64,000 nt of DNA from Rhodocollybia butyracea (taxonomy: Eukaryota > Basidiomycota > Agaricomycetes > Agaricales > Omphalotaceae), in assembly GCA_015501585.1 (NCBI GenBank), contig JADNRY010000093.1, forward strand, positions 150,955-214,954, in the 5' to 3' direction. The notes beneath the pieces are model-generated. The model was given only the letters and a program-made list of their open reading frames with translations. It was not told the DNA's origin and made no database searches. This document shows, in pieces, positions 45,667 through 56,150 of the stretch. Each line of letters starts with the position of its first letter. The stretch's first letter is position 1. A program made the position numbers and the translations under genes.

Positions 45667-46701
45667 TCATCTAATAGGTAACGTACGATGTAGTATGCTG
45701 GCAATTTCCATAAGTGCAGAAGAAGAGAAAGTGTCCTGTGAAAATCGCCGGATTCTCTGGATGCTGACACTAAGTCCGGATTGAGATGGTGGTGGCACAG
45801 TGGAGACAGTAGATCTCCAGCGCCATGAATGGGAGCATTGATTGGGAGCACAAATATGGTGATGGGGAGTTTCAGTGGGTGAAGGTGATGGCATGAGTGT
45901 ACCAGATTGGGATGGGCAACGACTTGAACGAAGCAAGAGCGAACCAAACGCACCATACACATTGTGTTTGACACGTTTACGAAGGCCTGTTGGTGGAACG
46001 GCAGTCACAGGGGCAACATAAGGCACAGGTGTACACTCGGTTGGAGTGTTTGAGAGATGAACACGATCTGGCAGTGCTTCAGCTGTGTGTTCGAGCCCCA
46101 TGACATGTTCATCCATGAATACTTCAAGTTTCCGGCCTGCTTTCCGCAGTTCAGCCACCTCCCGTGCAAACTCTGAGGTTGGTTGGAGTCGAAGTGAAGG
46201 GGAAGTGGGTTTGGAGGGTGAAACCAATGTCAGAGCGTGTGGAGATGATTTCAATGTGTTCGACGCATTCAAAGCGAGCGTGGGAGTCGGTGATGAGGCA
46301 GTAGGAGCAGTCAAAGGTGATGGAGAACTCGGAGCAGGAGGTGGTGTTTGAGATTTGGACAGTTCCATCCCAAACTCTTCTCCCAGTCTCTTAATAGACT
46401 CTATCATCTGAAAACAGACCTCTGCCTGGAAACCTTCCTCCTTCACTGCCCAGCAACATCTTAATGTTGAATCCTGCACCACTGCCTCTGCCAAATCCCT
46501 ACCAGCCACTGAAAGACCATGTTGTTCCCAGAGCTGCTTAAAGTTGACTAGCAGCTGTTGAATTCCCTGGGAGGAGAAGTCCAGGATCCCAGAGATGTGT
46601 GAGAGAGGATCATGAGGGAACATAGAAAGGATTTGAGAAAGAAAAGAGTAAGCCAGAGCCATGACAGAGTCATGGCTTGAGTTGTGCTGTTGTGTGGTCA
46701 T
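45667..46701 (-). CDS. Gag-like protein of the miniature LTR element
   Basis: One open frame of 344 residues fills the element. The N-terminal part is helical and hydrophobic-patterned: MALAYSFLSQILSMFPHDP, GIQQLLVNFKQLWEQHG, AEVCFQMIESIKRLGEEFG. The middle is a proline/serine/threonine-rich linker, then VAELRKAGRKLEVFMDEHVM and a basic stretch, GLRKRVKHNVYG. There is no CCHC knuckle, protease or polymerase motif. A capsid role is inferred from its position between LTRs; direct sequence similarity to known gag was not recognised. Confidence 0.6.
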   Translation of the reverse strand: MTTQQHNSSHDSVMALAYSFLSQILSMFPHDPLSHISGILDFSSQGIQQLLVNFKQLWEQHGLSVAGRDLAEAVVQDSTLRCCWAVKEEGFQAEVCFQMIESIKRLGEEFGMELSKSQTPPPAPSSPSPLTAPTASSPTPTLALNASNTLKSSPHALTLVSPSKPTSPSLRLQPTSEFAREVAELRKAGRKLEVFMDEHVMGLEHTAEALPDRVHLSNTPTECTPVPYVAPVTAVPPTGLRKRVKHNVYGAFGSLLLRSSRCPSQSGTLMPSPSPTETPHHHICAPNQCSHSWRWRSTVSTVPPPSQSGLSVSIQRIRRFSQDTFSSSALMEIASILHRTLPIR

Positions 46702-46744
46702 ATTGCTGTAATAGTCCTATTCAGGACAAGGTTGCTCAAAAAAG

Positions 46745-46896
46745 TGTAAGAGCCCTGACTCTTAATGCCTCAGACCATGAGCAAGATCTCGTTCTATTAG
46801 AGAAATAGACCGAAACAAGTAGGTGGTACGAGGATAAGAGTGAACTAATTATGTAATATCGGCGCTAACGGCAATGAACGTGCCGTAGGCGTTACA
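46745..46896 (-). repeat. 152-bp LTR, right copy
   Basis: This is the partner of 45417-45568, followed directly by target-duplication bases GCCCG. Identity of the two LTRs suggests recent insertion or gene conversion. Confidence 0.85.
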
Positions 46897-48656
46897 GCCC
46901 GTCTCCGCTGGCTGAGCAACCAGTAGAAGTCTAGATTACTCGATGCCAGGCAGCGCAGAAAGATACACGCGGTACAGGACGTGATGGGTGCATTTGTAGA
47001 AAAAGTCGAAGAAGCGGATCTTCTTTTCCATGCGGGTATTCCTCTCTGGTTGGTTCGTACATCGGGAGACTGCCCCAACCCACGAGTGGATAAGCTGGCA
47101 ACTGTAATTCGTGAAGACCATTCCCAGAGAGTCAAATTACACACAGGATATCTCCTGAACTGTGCTGACAATGAGCCATCCAACAATGTAATTTATATTG
47201 GGTTGGCCAACAAGACCAAACTATACAGCGCAATGGCGAGATACGTGCAAATACAGTTTCAAATTCCAACCCTCTTTGGTAGATCGGAGCCTTCTCGCAT
47301 AGGATCTTAAGATAGAGGGACACGATGGCGTGGTATGGGAGGCTCAGAGAGGGTTACAGCTCAAGCGTCGACTTGTAAGTCCAGCGGTGGATATATTTAG
47401 TAGTGAATCTAATAATTCACCTTTTGCAGCGTCCAAACGGAAGCTAGAATACAAACCAACAAAGGCAATTGCGAAAAGTTCATTAGGAGTGACGTTCACT
47501 GATCCCACAAGTCCCCTTATGCCCAAAGGCGTGGCAGCGTGGGCCAAGGCGCTCAGCATACTGGCCTCTCGGAGTGCGGTGCCTCAACGGGATAATATGA
47601 CCAATGGAGGTTTTGTTGTACCCCCCCCTCGTTGCATTGTATCGCCCACGCAAGAACATATTGTCGCAACCTTGTTCAAATCGTGGTTGAGGGTCCGTGA
47701 TGCTGTCCTCAGCAAGCTCTGGAGTCCCGAGGCGCCGCCTGTCAAGCTCTCAAATAAATGCTGGAGGAGCCTGCTCGATGTTAGTGGTGGACTACACTCA
47801 GGCTCGGCGTCAGCGACAAGGAGTGGTACGCGGCACGCCAAGATGTGAGATGTGCTGGAAAAATCTTTTGGGATTGTTAAAGGTGGCTCGTTCATGGTTG
47901 CCCCTACATATTGGGAAGGGGAACTGATCCTGAGCAGTGGCCTACCGGATGCCAAGATAGCGAAGGCAATTGTCTGGGAGCTGTGCAAACTCAATTTCCG
48001 CCATGAACTTGAAGCGCTGGATGGAATTTTGGACAAAAGCCGGATGACCTGGACTGACCGACATGCGTTACTGAATGAGTGCTGGGTAGGGTCTGGGAAT
48101 AAGGTAGACATCGCAGCAGCTAGCAAAGGGCTGGGGGCAAGCTGCGTGATGGATAGGCTGCCGTTCCTCCAGACGCTTCACAAGGTGATGAGAACTTGGG
48201 AGGGTGTCAAGCCTGTAGAATTGCTGGATCAATTCCCGGAGGAAAGCTCAGCGCATAACTACCGGGGACTCGTGGAGCGTGTAGAATTCAACGTAGCATT
48301 GTTCTACTGCGAATCATTTCTGAACGTATACGGTAGAGCTGCGTCGATACCCCATCACTTATAAAAGGACTTTTTCGTACTCAAACGTCAAGATGTTGTC
48401 TGCTTATCGGTGCTGTCTGTTTTAAAATTAGTTGTAATAATTGTTATTTTGTAGTATAATCAAATCGCTTTCGTTATCGTTGAACTTGGAGTTGAATGAG
48501 TGAAGACAGCAAGTATATGCTAGGCGGCTTCAATTTCCGGCTCGCTTTTCGTTCTTCCTTTGCACATTGTCGTGTAGTTGTTTCGTTTTTAGCACGCAGG
48601 TACGTGAGCATATGGACAATGTATACTGGTGACTGGTCAACAGTGAATTTACAGAT

Positions 48657-49133
48657 ATGAACTCTACAGAGGATGCAATGGCAAACAAACGGACAAGGCA
48701 AGAAGTACAAGCAGACTTGAAAGACGCAGGGATCAGCTGGGAAGGCACCGAGAACCGGGATAAGTCCATGGATGGACTTTCCACCACCGTTTGGGCTAGC
48801 GGACAGTGTAAGTCTTTCAACAGTTGCTAAAAATATGCGTTTCCAAATGTTGTGCAGTGTATAGGTGTTCTACGGATGCTGAGAACAATGGACAAAAGCT
48901 CCCAAGCTTCACTGGGCAACAGATTGCCGACAGGCTAAACGCACTACAGATTGAGAAATCTGAGACCAAAAAACAGCAAATAGAGTAGAGGGAAAGATTG
49001 CGCAAAATTGAGAGGGAGATGGAGGAGTTAAAGGACTCCCTTGGTTATTTGGATTTCCGTGTGGAAGCACTGCAGAAGATTGAGGAAGAACTGCTGGACC
49101 TTGAAGTTATCGCTACCATTTATATGTCTTAAC
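48657..49133 (+). pseudogene. Coiled-coil protein gene with an in-frame stop
   Basis: ATG 48657 gives MNSTEDAMANKRTRQEVQ and WEGTENRDKSMDG. A GTAAGT...TGCAG intron (about 48808-48857) then joins to YRCSTDAENNGQKLPSF and QQIADRLNALQIEKSETKKQ. After an in-frame TAG (48986-48988) the same frame continues RERLRKIEREMEELKDSLGY, FRVEALQKIEEELLDLEV, and stops at 49131. The second half is a strong coiled coil. The stop is one C-to-T change from a glutamine codon. It probably goes with the decayed gene upstream, but I do not know the protein. Confidence 0.5.
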
Positions 49134-49139
49134 GAGTGA

Positions 49140-50350
49140 TTTCAAAAACTTTGTTGACTAGCTCAGCAGTGTCCAGCAACTGTTCACTGACTGTAACCAA
49201 AACTTATGCAGCGGAGATTTGCCGTCATCTATGTAGGCACTCCCAGCATGCCTCTGCTGGATGTCCTTAAGATGCCAAACAGCAGTTACATTCCATCCAG
49301 CAATCCCCCGCTATCCGTATCCAAAACCAGACAGCAGAGATATGCTGTTTACTACCTCAGTCGATCCAGCAATTCTCCGCTGTCTGTAATCAAATCCTAG
49401 GCAGCGGAGATTTGCCGTCGGCTATGTAGGCACTCCCAGCATTCCGATGCTGGATGGTTTTATCATTTCAGGCACCAGTTACGGTCCGTCCAGCAATCCC
49501 CCGCTGTCCGTATCCAAAACCAGACAGCAGCTGAGATTTGCTGTTTACTAGCTCAGTCAATCCAGCATTTCTCCGCTGCCTATGTTTTGATTCCAGACAG
49601 CAGAGGAATGCCGTCGTCCACGGAGACACTCACAGCATGCATCTGCTGGATGGTTTTAATATCCCAGGTTTGCTGGCAACCGACGGTCCAGACAGCAGAG
49701 GTTTGCTGTTGTCGAGCTCGCTTGATCCAGCAATTTTCTGCTGGCTGGTTTTTTGTTCCAGACAACAGATGTTTGCCTTGGGCCATGGAGTCACTTGCAG
49801 CACGCCTCTGCTGGATGGTCCCAGATAGAGGTTTACCGTCGGTTATGACGCAACATCCAGATTTCTCCTATTTAACCATCTTAGAGATTGGCTGTTGACT
49901 AGCTCGGTCGATCCAGGGATGCTCCTCGGTCTGGATTCAAGACAGCATGAGTTTCCTGTAGGCTATGACGGCCTATATTTGGGTTTGTTTCCAGAGGATT
50001 GCCTCTGGTTACAATGGCACTTCTGGCATGCCTCCGCTGGGTGGATTTGGATTTCTAGACAGCAGATGGTTGCTGTCGGCCAAGTAGGTACATCCAGCAT
50101 TCCCTCGCTGGGTTGATTTTCAGTTCAGACAGCAGACTGTGCTACAATGGCACATCCAGCATGCCTCCGCTGGGCGGATTTGGAATTCTAGACAGCAGAG
50201 TGTTGCTGTCGACCACGGAGGTACATCCAGCATTCCCTCGCTGGGTTGATTTTCAGTTCGGACAGCAGACTGTGCCGTCCTCTGCCTTCCACTAACTGTA
50301 TGCTCAGCAATCCTCCGCTGGTGAGAATTCAATCGTGACAGTGAGTGCTT
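49140..50350. repeat. Degenerate minisatellite with GACAGCAG/TTGCTGTC units
   Basis: Irregular units of about 60-130 bp repeat across 1.2 kb. Each holds a CCAGACAGCAGAG word, a TTTGCTGTC-like word that is its partial inverse, and a TCCAGCATTCCTCTGCTGG-like half. The GACAGCAG-type word occurs at least ten times, for example near 49331, 49523, 49597, 49691, 50059, 50128, 50191 and 50262. Two units (about 50098-50137 and 50231-50271) are almost identical. No coding function was seen. Confidence 0.75.
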
Positions 50351-51049
50351 GCTGTCAGCTAAAAGAAACTCTATTTGGTAATACTCCGCTGGCTGTCCCG
50401 CTCAATCCCGCCACAAACAAAAAGCCCGCGTTTATCTTCGAACGGGGTTGCTGTATTACTTTCCTGAATACTTTGGGTGTGTACTGAGCATTTCGATTCT
50501 CTTGCTGGTATCTACGTGACCTTATCATAAACTATGTTTCGAGTTCTCAGATGGCCTAGCATGGGTGCGCCCAGGCGTACTGGCATCTGATTGGCAGAGG
50601 GTTGCTGCGGACTGCCTATATTCGCGCACAAAAGCTACACAGAATCCGGATGGCAAGGATATGCCGCGTGTCAGGTATATTCACAGACCAGAGGTATTAT
50701 CACATACCAGCATACGTATGCTTGGCGTTTCTTTAGGACCAGAATAGTAAGCGTTACAATGCTTTACTCTGTACATATATTTACCATTAATATAAGGAGC
50801 AAGGTGCGCGGGCGGGTCCCGTGCTGACGGTAACCCGACCCTCATATTTACGCGGGTTGTATACTATTTGGTCAGGTCCTTGCTAAGTCTATATCTGGGA
50901 TGAAGAAGTATCTTCTTCAAAACCTGTTGGTAGTAATATGCGTATTGCTATGCCTGTGGCCCGAAATGTGTCGGCCACACCTGAGTTATTGCGGACTATG
51001 AAACGGTCCACATCAAATGAAGACGTTCAGGCTGAACATCCAGCCGCTT
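50351..51049. other. Flank of the inverted repeat with gag-like fragments
   Basis: Short plus-strand protein-like frames occur here: GLAWVRPGVLASDWQRVAAD with MPRVRYIHRPEVLSHTS (about 50550-50747), and MRIAMPVARNVSATPEL with KRSTSNEDVQAEHPAASVAL (about 50938-51060). The second runs straight into the left arm of the inverted repeat. They may be pieces of a retroelement or host gene; neither is identified. Confidence 0.35.
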
Positions 51050-54000
51050 CAGTAGCATTATTTAAATACCCCCAGTACCTGTTGTGGAGATTATGATAAT
51101 AAACCCAGTAAGCTACTGTACAGTAAGAGTGTAGGGGCATTTTAATCCCTCTGTGTTCGCATTTGATGCAGCTTTTGGGTGGCTGGATGAAAATAGGTTA
51201 TTTACGGGCCTATTTAGGCAATTTCTGGGATGGTAGCTAGCCCAAAAAAGACTATATATAATGTATTAATATTTGAGCACTACTCCGAGGTGGATTAGGC
51301 ACCATAAGGGGATGGATTGCATCGAAAAATCTAGATGACGTTCGGTCAAAGCTGGCTGAGCATTACCCAATTGGGTAATGCCATCAAAACAGTAAAAGCA
51401 GCCTAAAAAGCCTGCTTCTACATGGATATTCTGCCCTATAAGAGTGTAGATAGTATCTTTACATATATAATAGGTCCCTGAAGCAAAATTACAGCGATAG
51501 CTGCGGTCAAAGCTGTTTTATTACCATATTTAGAATGCCAGCAAAGCGGCCTAAAAGCTTGTTTATGCATGGGTATTCTACCTAATAGCAGTCTATACAG
51601 TGTTTATAGATGTACAGTAGGCACCTAAAGCGAAAGTAAAGCAGGCATATGGTGTAATAGTAGCACTGCTTCGATGTTTGGGTCTGTGGCTGTGTTGTAA
51701 AAAATCGAAATAAAAGTAGGGATGTTTAATATACTAGTGGTACAGGCATGGTCTCTGCATAATATATATATGCCTGAAGCGAAATCAGAGCATTCTATGA
51801 AGAGAATAGGCTGTAATTGCCCGCTATAGGCCGGAGGAGGTCAAAGCGGTATGACCAAATAGGGAAATATATGATTACATACAGGTGGTGTTGAGTCGAA
51901 GTTGGGCTCAGTAATGGCATGGCCTCTCAAGGTCTGAGGTCTGGAATACATACCTGAGTGCTGTAGTATGCTAGCTACGCCCTCCAGGTGTTATATTTGG
52001 CAATATGTGGGCAGGAGGATGTACATGGAGTGATCAATGGTGAGTAACCATCAAAATTCGCATTTTTGAGGAATTAAATACTAATAATGAGTGTCTAAGC
52101 GCAGGTAGGACCTCAAACCTCGGTATATATACTCTCCAACATGATATACACAGGATCCGTGTCCAAGAACCATTAATATGCGACCAGATGTGATGGTATA
52201 CACTGATCTTTATTGATTTTCCCTCAAAACTCGATTTTTTGAGGAATTATCATGGAATATTGGGGCCTTAAGAGTAGCCAGGGGGATAAGACGTCGTATA
52301 TAGACTTTACTACATGGTATTAGTCTTTGCCATATGCAAGAACAATTTATGCAGCACCTGAAGCGATGGTATTCCCTGATCTGTATGGATTCTGCCAAAA
52401 AATGCGATTTTCAGGAAATAAAACAGGCATAGAGCGTGCTCTGCACCTCAGACTATGCTCAAACTTGGGTAATCATGTATTCGAATCATATAGAGGCCCT
52501 CCAGACCAAAAGGTTTGAGTATGTACATCTCAATGTCACGATCTGAACTTTGAGCCAACTAGAGATATCCTAGTGTGCACTTACAACAGTATCGTTCCAT
52601 GGAGGTACCCAGATGTGGATATAGCACCTGGTAGTCGTTGGATTCGATTCGAAGACATGTTTCCCAAGTTTTTAGTATGATCTGAGACTTGTAGCACACT
52701 CTATGCCTATTTTATTTCCTGAAAATCGCATTTTTTTGGCAGAATCCATACAGATCAGGGAATACCATCGCTTCAGGTGCTGCATAAATTGTTCTTGCAT
52801 ATGGCAAAGACTAATACCATGTAGTAAAGTCTATATACGACGTCGTATCCCCCTGGCTACTCTTAAGGCCCCAATATTCCATGATAATTCCTCAAAAAAT
52901 CGAGTTTTGAGGGAAAATCAATAAAGATCAGTGTATACCATTGCATCTGGTCACATATTAATGGTTCTTGGACACGGATCCTGTGTATACTATGTTGGAG
53001 AGTATATATACCGAGGTTTGAGGTCCTACCTGCGCTTAGACACTCATTATTAGTATTTAATTCCTCAAAAATGCGAATTTTGATGGTTACTCACCATTGA
53101 TCACTCCATGTACATATTCCTGCCCACATATTGCCAGATATAACACCTGGAGGGCGTAGCTAGCATACTACAGCACTCAGGTATGTATTCCAGACCTCAG
53201 ACCTTGAGAGGCCATGCCATTACTGAGCCCAACTTCGACTCAACACCACCTGTATGTAATCATATATTTCCCTATTTGGTCATACAGCTTTGACCTCCTC
53301 CCGGCCTATAGCGGGCAATTACAGTCTATTCTCTTCATAGAATGCTCTGATTTCACTTCAGGCATATATATATTATGCAGAGACCATGCCTGTACCACTA
53401 GTATATTAAACATCCCTACTTTTATTTCAATTTTTTACAACACAGCCACAGACCCAAACATCGAAGCAGTGCTACTATTACACCATATACCTGCTTTAAT
53501 TTCGCTTTAGGTGCCTACTGTACATCTATAAACACTGTATAGACTGCTATTAGGTAGAATACCCATGCATAAACAAGCTTTTAGGCCGCTTTGTTGGCAT
53601 TCTAAATATGGTAATAAAAACAGCTTTGACCGCAGCTATCGCTGTAATTTTGCTTCAGGGACCTATTATATATGTAAAGATACTATCTACACTCTTATAG
53701 GGCAGAATATCCATGTAGAAGCAGGCTTTTTAGGCTGCTTTTACTGTTTTGATGGCATTACCCAATTGGGTAATGCTCAGCCAGCTTTGACCGAACGTCA
53801 TCTAGATTTTTCGATGCAATCCATCCCCTTATGGTGCCTAATCCACCTCGGAGTAGTGCTCAAATATTAATACATTATATATAGTCTTTTTTGGGCTAGC
53901 TACCATCCCAGAAATTGCCTAAATAGGCCCGTAAATAACCTATTTTCATCCAGCCACCCAAAAGCTGCATCAAATGCGAACACAGAGGGATTAAAATGCC

Positions 54001-54086
54001 CCTACACTCTTACTGTACAGTAGCTTACTGGGTTTATTATCATAATCTCCACAACAGGTACTGGGGGTATTTAAATAATGCTACTG
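51050..54086. repeat. Large inverted repeat, two arms of about 1.4 kb
   Basis: The left arm begins CAGTAGCATTATTTAAATA at 51050 and the right arm ends with its reverse complement at 54086. Matching continues inward almost without gaps to about 52441 and 52692. It then goes on with more mismatches to about 52490 and 52640, leaving roughly 150 bp of unmatched centre. Each arm contains a perfect 22-bp palindrome centred on CAATTG, the site GCATTACC...GGTAATGC near 51360 and 53756. Each arm also has diverged 130-160 bp internal units. No transposase or other coding frame was found inside. Confidence 0.9.
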
Positions 54087-56150
54087 CAATGGGTGGAACA
54101 TCATGCAGTTGAGCCTTGGCAATCACATCGCGTACAAGCTAAGATTGGACAACATGTCCAAGCTGATCATACGAGTGCACAAGGATATATTCCTAGTGCT
54201 AACTATGGGCACCGCGATCCTATGGATCCGGTAGAGACACTGTATGTTCCTAGGGGACATACTACTAGTACAGTGCCGATGGACTCATCGAGTCCTATTG
54301 GCTATATGCCTCGGGTGAGACTTAGTCCCACCACCGGAAGAGCATCGCCGGCTCCAAGAGGACCGCGAGCACTTCCATCAACACCAGCGCAACGGGAGGA
54401 ACTGACACAATGGGTCAGATCTACGGCGTCTGCACCCGATGACTGTAACAATCATCCAATACCTATGGCGCAAGCCATATACGTAGGTACTGTACAACAC
54501 ACAGTACCGCCAGTGATATCATCGGCACCACAACTGGCACTACCGTCTGTACGGAGTGCATCTCACACTACCGCTGTACAAGCAGCAAATGCAGCAACCA
54601 ACTTGCTAAAAATGTCAGACAGTAATACTGAACTGACTATTATGTCCATGGATCGGAGGTGTATGAATGCCTTCAATCAATACAAACTCAAGGAGGTACA
54701 ATCTCCTCGAAGATCACATATTAGTGATCCAACGAAGCTACCTAAACCTCCACCAGAGATAAAGATCAAGTCAAATGATGCAACACATCATAAGAATTTT
54801 CTGAACCAAGGCTCACACATAGTCGCTGAGTCTGCACGGAAGGTTCCACCTCCAAAGCGTCCGACAGGTGTACTGTCAGACTGGCCGAGTCGTGTTGCGA
54901 CTCAGCAAAAAAGGAATTTGAGCATCCATAAATATGGAAGCGCTCATCCAAAACTTCCCGACCAGTGGGTGGGATTCAATGAAGATGGATTACCCATCGA
55001 CCTTCTTGTACTAAATGAGGTACGATACCAGGAGTCAGCGACTCCGGTAACAAAGCATAATGCTGGACTGTCCAGTGCTCAAAGAGCACCAGACAAAAAT
55101 CGCAGTTCCAATTCCAGTAACGGAATAGGAAGGGGGAGAAATGGCGACAAACAACACCGCGCACGCACTCCCTGGGATGATGAAACATCTAACTCGGATC
55201 ACTCTGATCCAGAATCCACATCGTCATCTGACAATTCATGCATTGAACAACTGTTCAAGTCTGCTGAGAAACTCAGCAAAAAGCAACAGCGACACGCTGT
55301 AGCTAAACTCCGCGCCAAAACAGACGACGATGACCATTGTAAAAGCTGGCAGCACTCGGTACACAAAGTGTACCGAAAACAAATTCGTGAGTATGTGAAT
55401 ACTCTACTCCCTCCGTTGGAAGGAGTGAAATCAATCAAGATTCCTAATCCAGAGGCATACTTTGGTATGCCGGATGTGGAAGTCTTTGAGCAGTGGCTAC
55501 TGTCACTGCTTTGGTGGTTTAAAGCCAACCGTTATTGCGGGCCGGGTTATGATGCCGCCCGCCTTCAGCTTTTGGGCATGTTTTTAAAGGACAAAGCCCT
55601 TGATTGGTACAACGATGAAGTTGTTGGTGCTCACCGGACCAAACTGGTCTGGAATTTTGAAGACACCGTAATCGGAGTCTTTGATAGGTGCGTTCAAGCA
55701 TCTACCATCCATCAAGCTGCACAGCAGTTTGAGGACGCTGTGTACTCCCCTACTAGTGGAGTACAAGATTATTACTCAAAGCTGGTACGCTGGGCATCTA
55801 GGATGCAGCAGCAACCAAATGCATATCTGATGCGCAAACAATTTATCAGCGGATTACCCGTTGATATTCTCGATCGACTGACGGACCAGGGCCTTGTCCC
55901 TGAATACGCCAAGCTCAAAACGATGGTCAAGGCCGTCACATGCATTGAGGACAATATTGCCCTCTATGAATACTATCTCTTGTTGAGGAGAGAAGATGCG
56001 GACGAGATGGAAGATACCAACTCAGATATAGAGAGTCCGGATATGGATTCTCATGAAACTCTAGTCATTGACATCGTCGATGATGAAGAAATAAATTCTG
56101 AGAGTGAATACACTCTTGAACCTGTCGAGGAGGAATCTTCAGAAGTGTAA
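54078..56150 (+). CDS. Gypsy-like Gag protein, 690 residues
   Basis: ATG 54078 lies in the last bases of the inverted repeat. The N-terminal half is proline/serine-rich with low order. The capsid region starts about residue 430: EAYFGMPDVEVFEQWLLSLL, WWFKANRYCGPGYD, LQLLGMFLKDKALDWYNDEV, AAQQFEDAVY, VQDYYSKLVRWASRM and YLMRKQFISGLPVDIL, the usual retrotransposon-gag order. The end is acidic (DEEINSESEYTLEPVEEE). No CCHC knuckle was seen. Short perfect hairpins are scattered through the coding sequence, for example at 54281-54295, 55031-55045, 55357-55375 and 55454-55471. The upstream start and 5' LTR are not visible, so the true N-terminus may be missing. Confidence 0.8.
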   Translation: MLLQWVEHHAVEPWQSHRVQAKIGQHVQADHTSAQGYIPSANYGHRDPMDPVETLYVPRGHTTSTVPMDSSSPIGYMPRVRLSPTTGRASPAPRGPRALPSTPAQREELTQWVRSTASAPDDCNNHPIPMAQAIYVGTVQHTVPPVISSAPQLALPSVRSASHTTAVQAANAATNLLKMSDSNTELTIMSMDRRCMNAFNQYKLKEVQSPRRSHISDPTKLPKPPPEIKIKSNDATHHKNFLNQGSHIVAESARKVPPPKRPTGVLSDWPSRVATQQKRNLSIHKYGSAHPKLPDQWVGFNEDGLPIDLLVLNEVRYQESATPVTKHNAGLSSAQRAPDKNRSSNSSNGIGRGRNGDKQHRARTPWDDETSNSDHSDPESTSSSDNSCIEQLFKSAEKLSKKQQRHAVAKLRAKTDDDDHCKSWQHSVHKVYRKQIREYVNTLLPPLEGVKSIKIPNPEAYFGMPDVEVFEQWLLSLLWWFKANRYCGPGYDAARLQLLGMFLKDKALDWYNDEVVGAHRTKLVWNFEDTVIGVFDRCVQASTIHQAAQQFEDAVYSPTSGVQDYYSKLVRWASRMQQQPNAYLMRKQFISGLPVDILDRLTDQGLVPEYAKLKTMVKAVTCIEDNIALYEYYLLLRREDADEMEDTNSDIESPDMDSHETLVIDIVDDEEINSESEYTLEPVEEESSEV

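Larger units (their letters stand above)
45417..46896 (-). mobile_element. Miniature LTR retroelement with 152-bp LTRs and 5-bp target duplication
   Basis: Two direct repeats of 152 bp (45417-45568 and 46745-46896) start TGTAAG and end GTTACA, so they have TG...CA ends in both orientations. The element is flanked by GCCCG on both sides, a 5-bp target duplication. The total is 1,480 bp. In minus orientation, which matches the single internal frame, the purine tract CTAGGGGGCATG directly precedes the 3' LTR. There is no protease, RT or integrase, so it must use enzymes from another element. It fits the TRIM class, with a coding gag-like frame. Confidence 0.85.
44753..48364 (+). pseudogene. Repetitive Agaricomycete family gene, interrupted by an LTR element
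   Basis: Family members have an N-terminal block with tyrosine/proline motifs, a middle LVR motif and a C-terminal FYxxSFxxxYGRxxxIPH-type end, as I remember them from mushroom genomes; no function is known. Here ATG 44753 (MCSMGPVTLTYNNF) and an intron (about 44849-44937) lead to GILLMSPNVNYLYAPP, FGRDDPLYHPQ and QNKFYPAWIVPRNEHF. At 45416 the frame enters the mini LTR element. On the far side it resumes in frame through the target duplication, to DVMGAFVEKVEEADLLFHAG, IPLWLVRTSGD and VDKLATV. After an intron ending in TTTTGCAG come RKLEYKPTKAIAKS, then SFMVAPTYWEGELILSSGLP and FYCESFLNVYGR. In-frame stops lie at 46924 (TAG) and 47846 (TGA). Confidence 0.7.
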
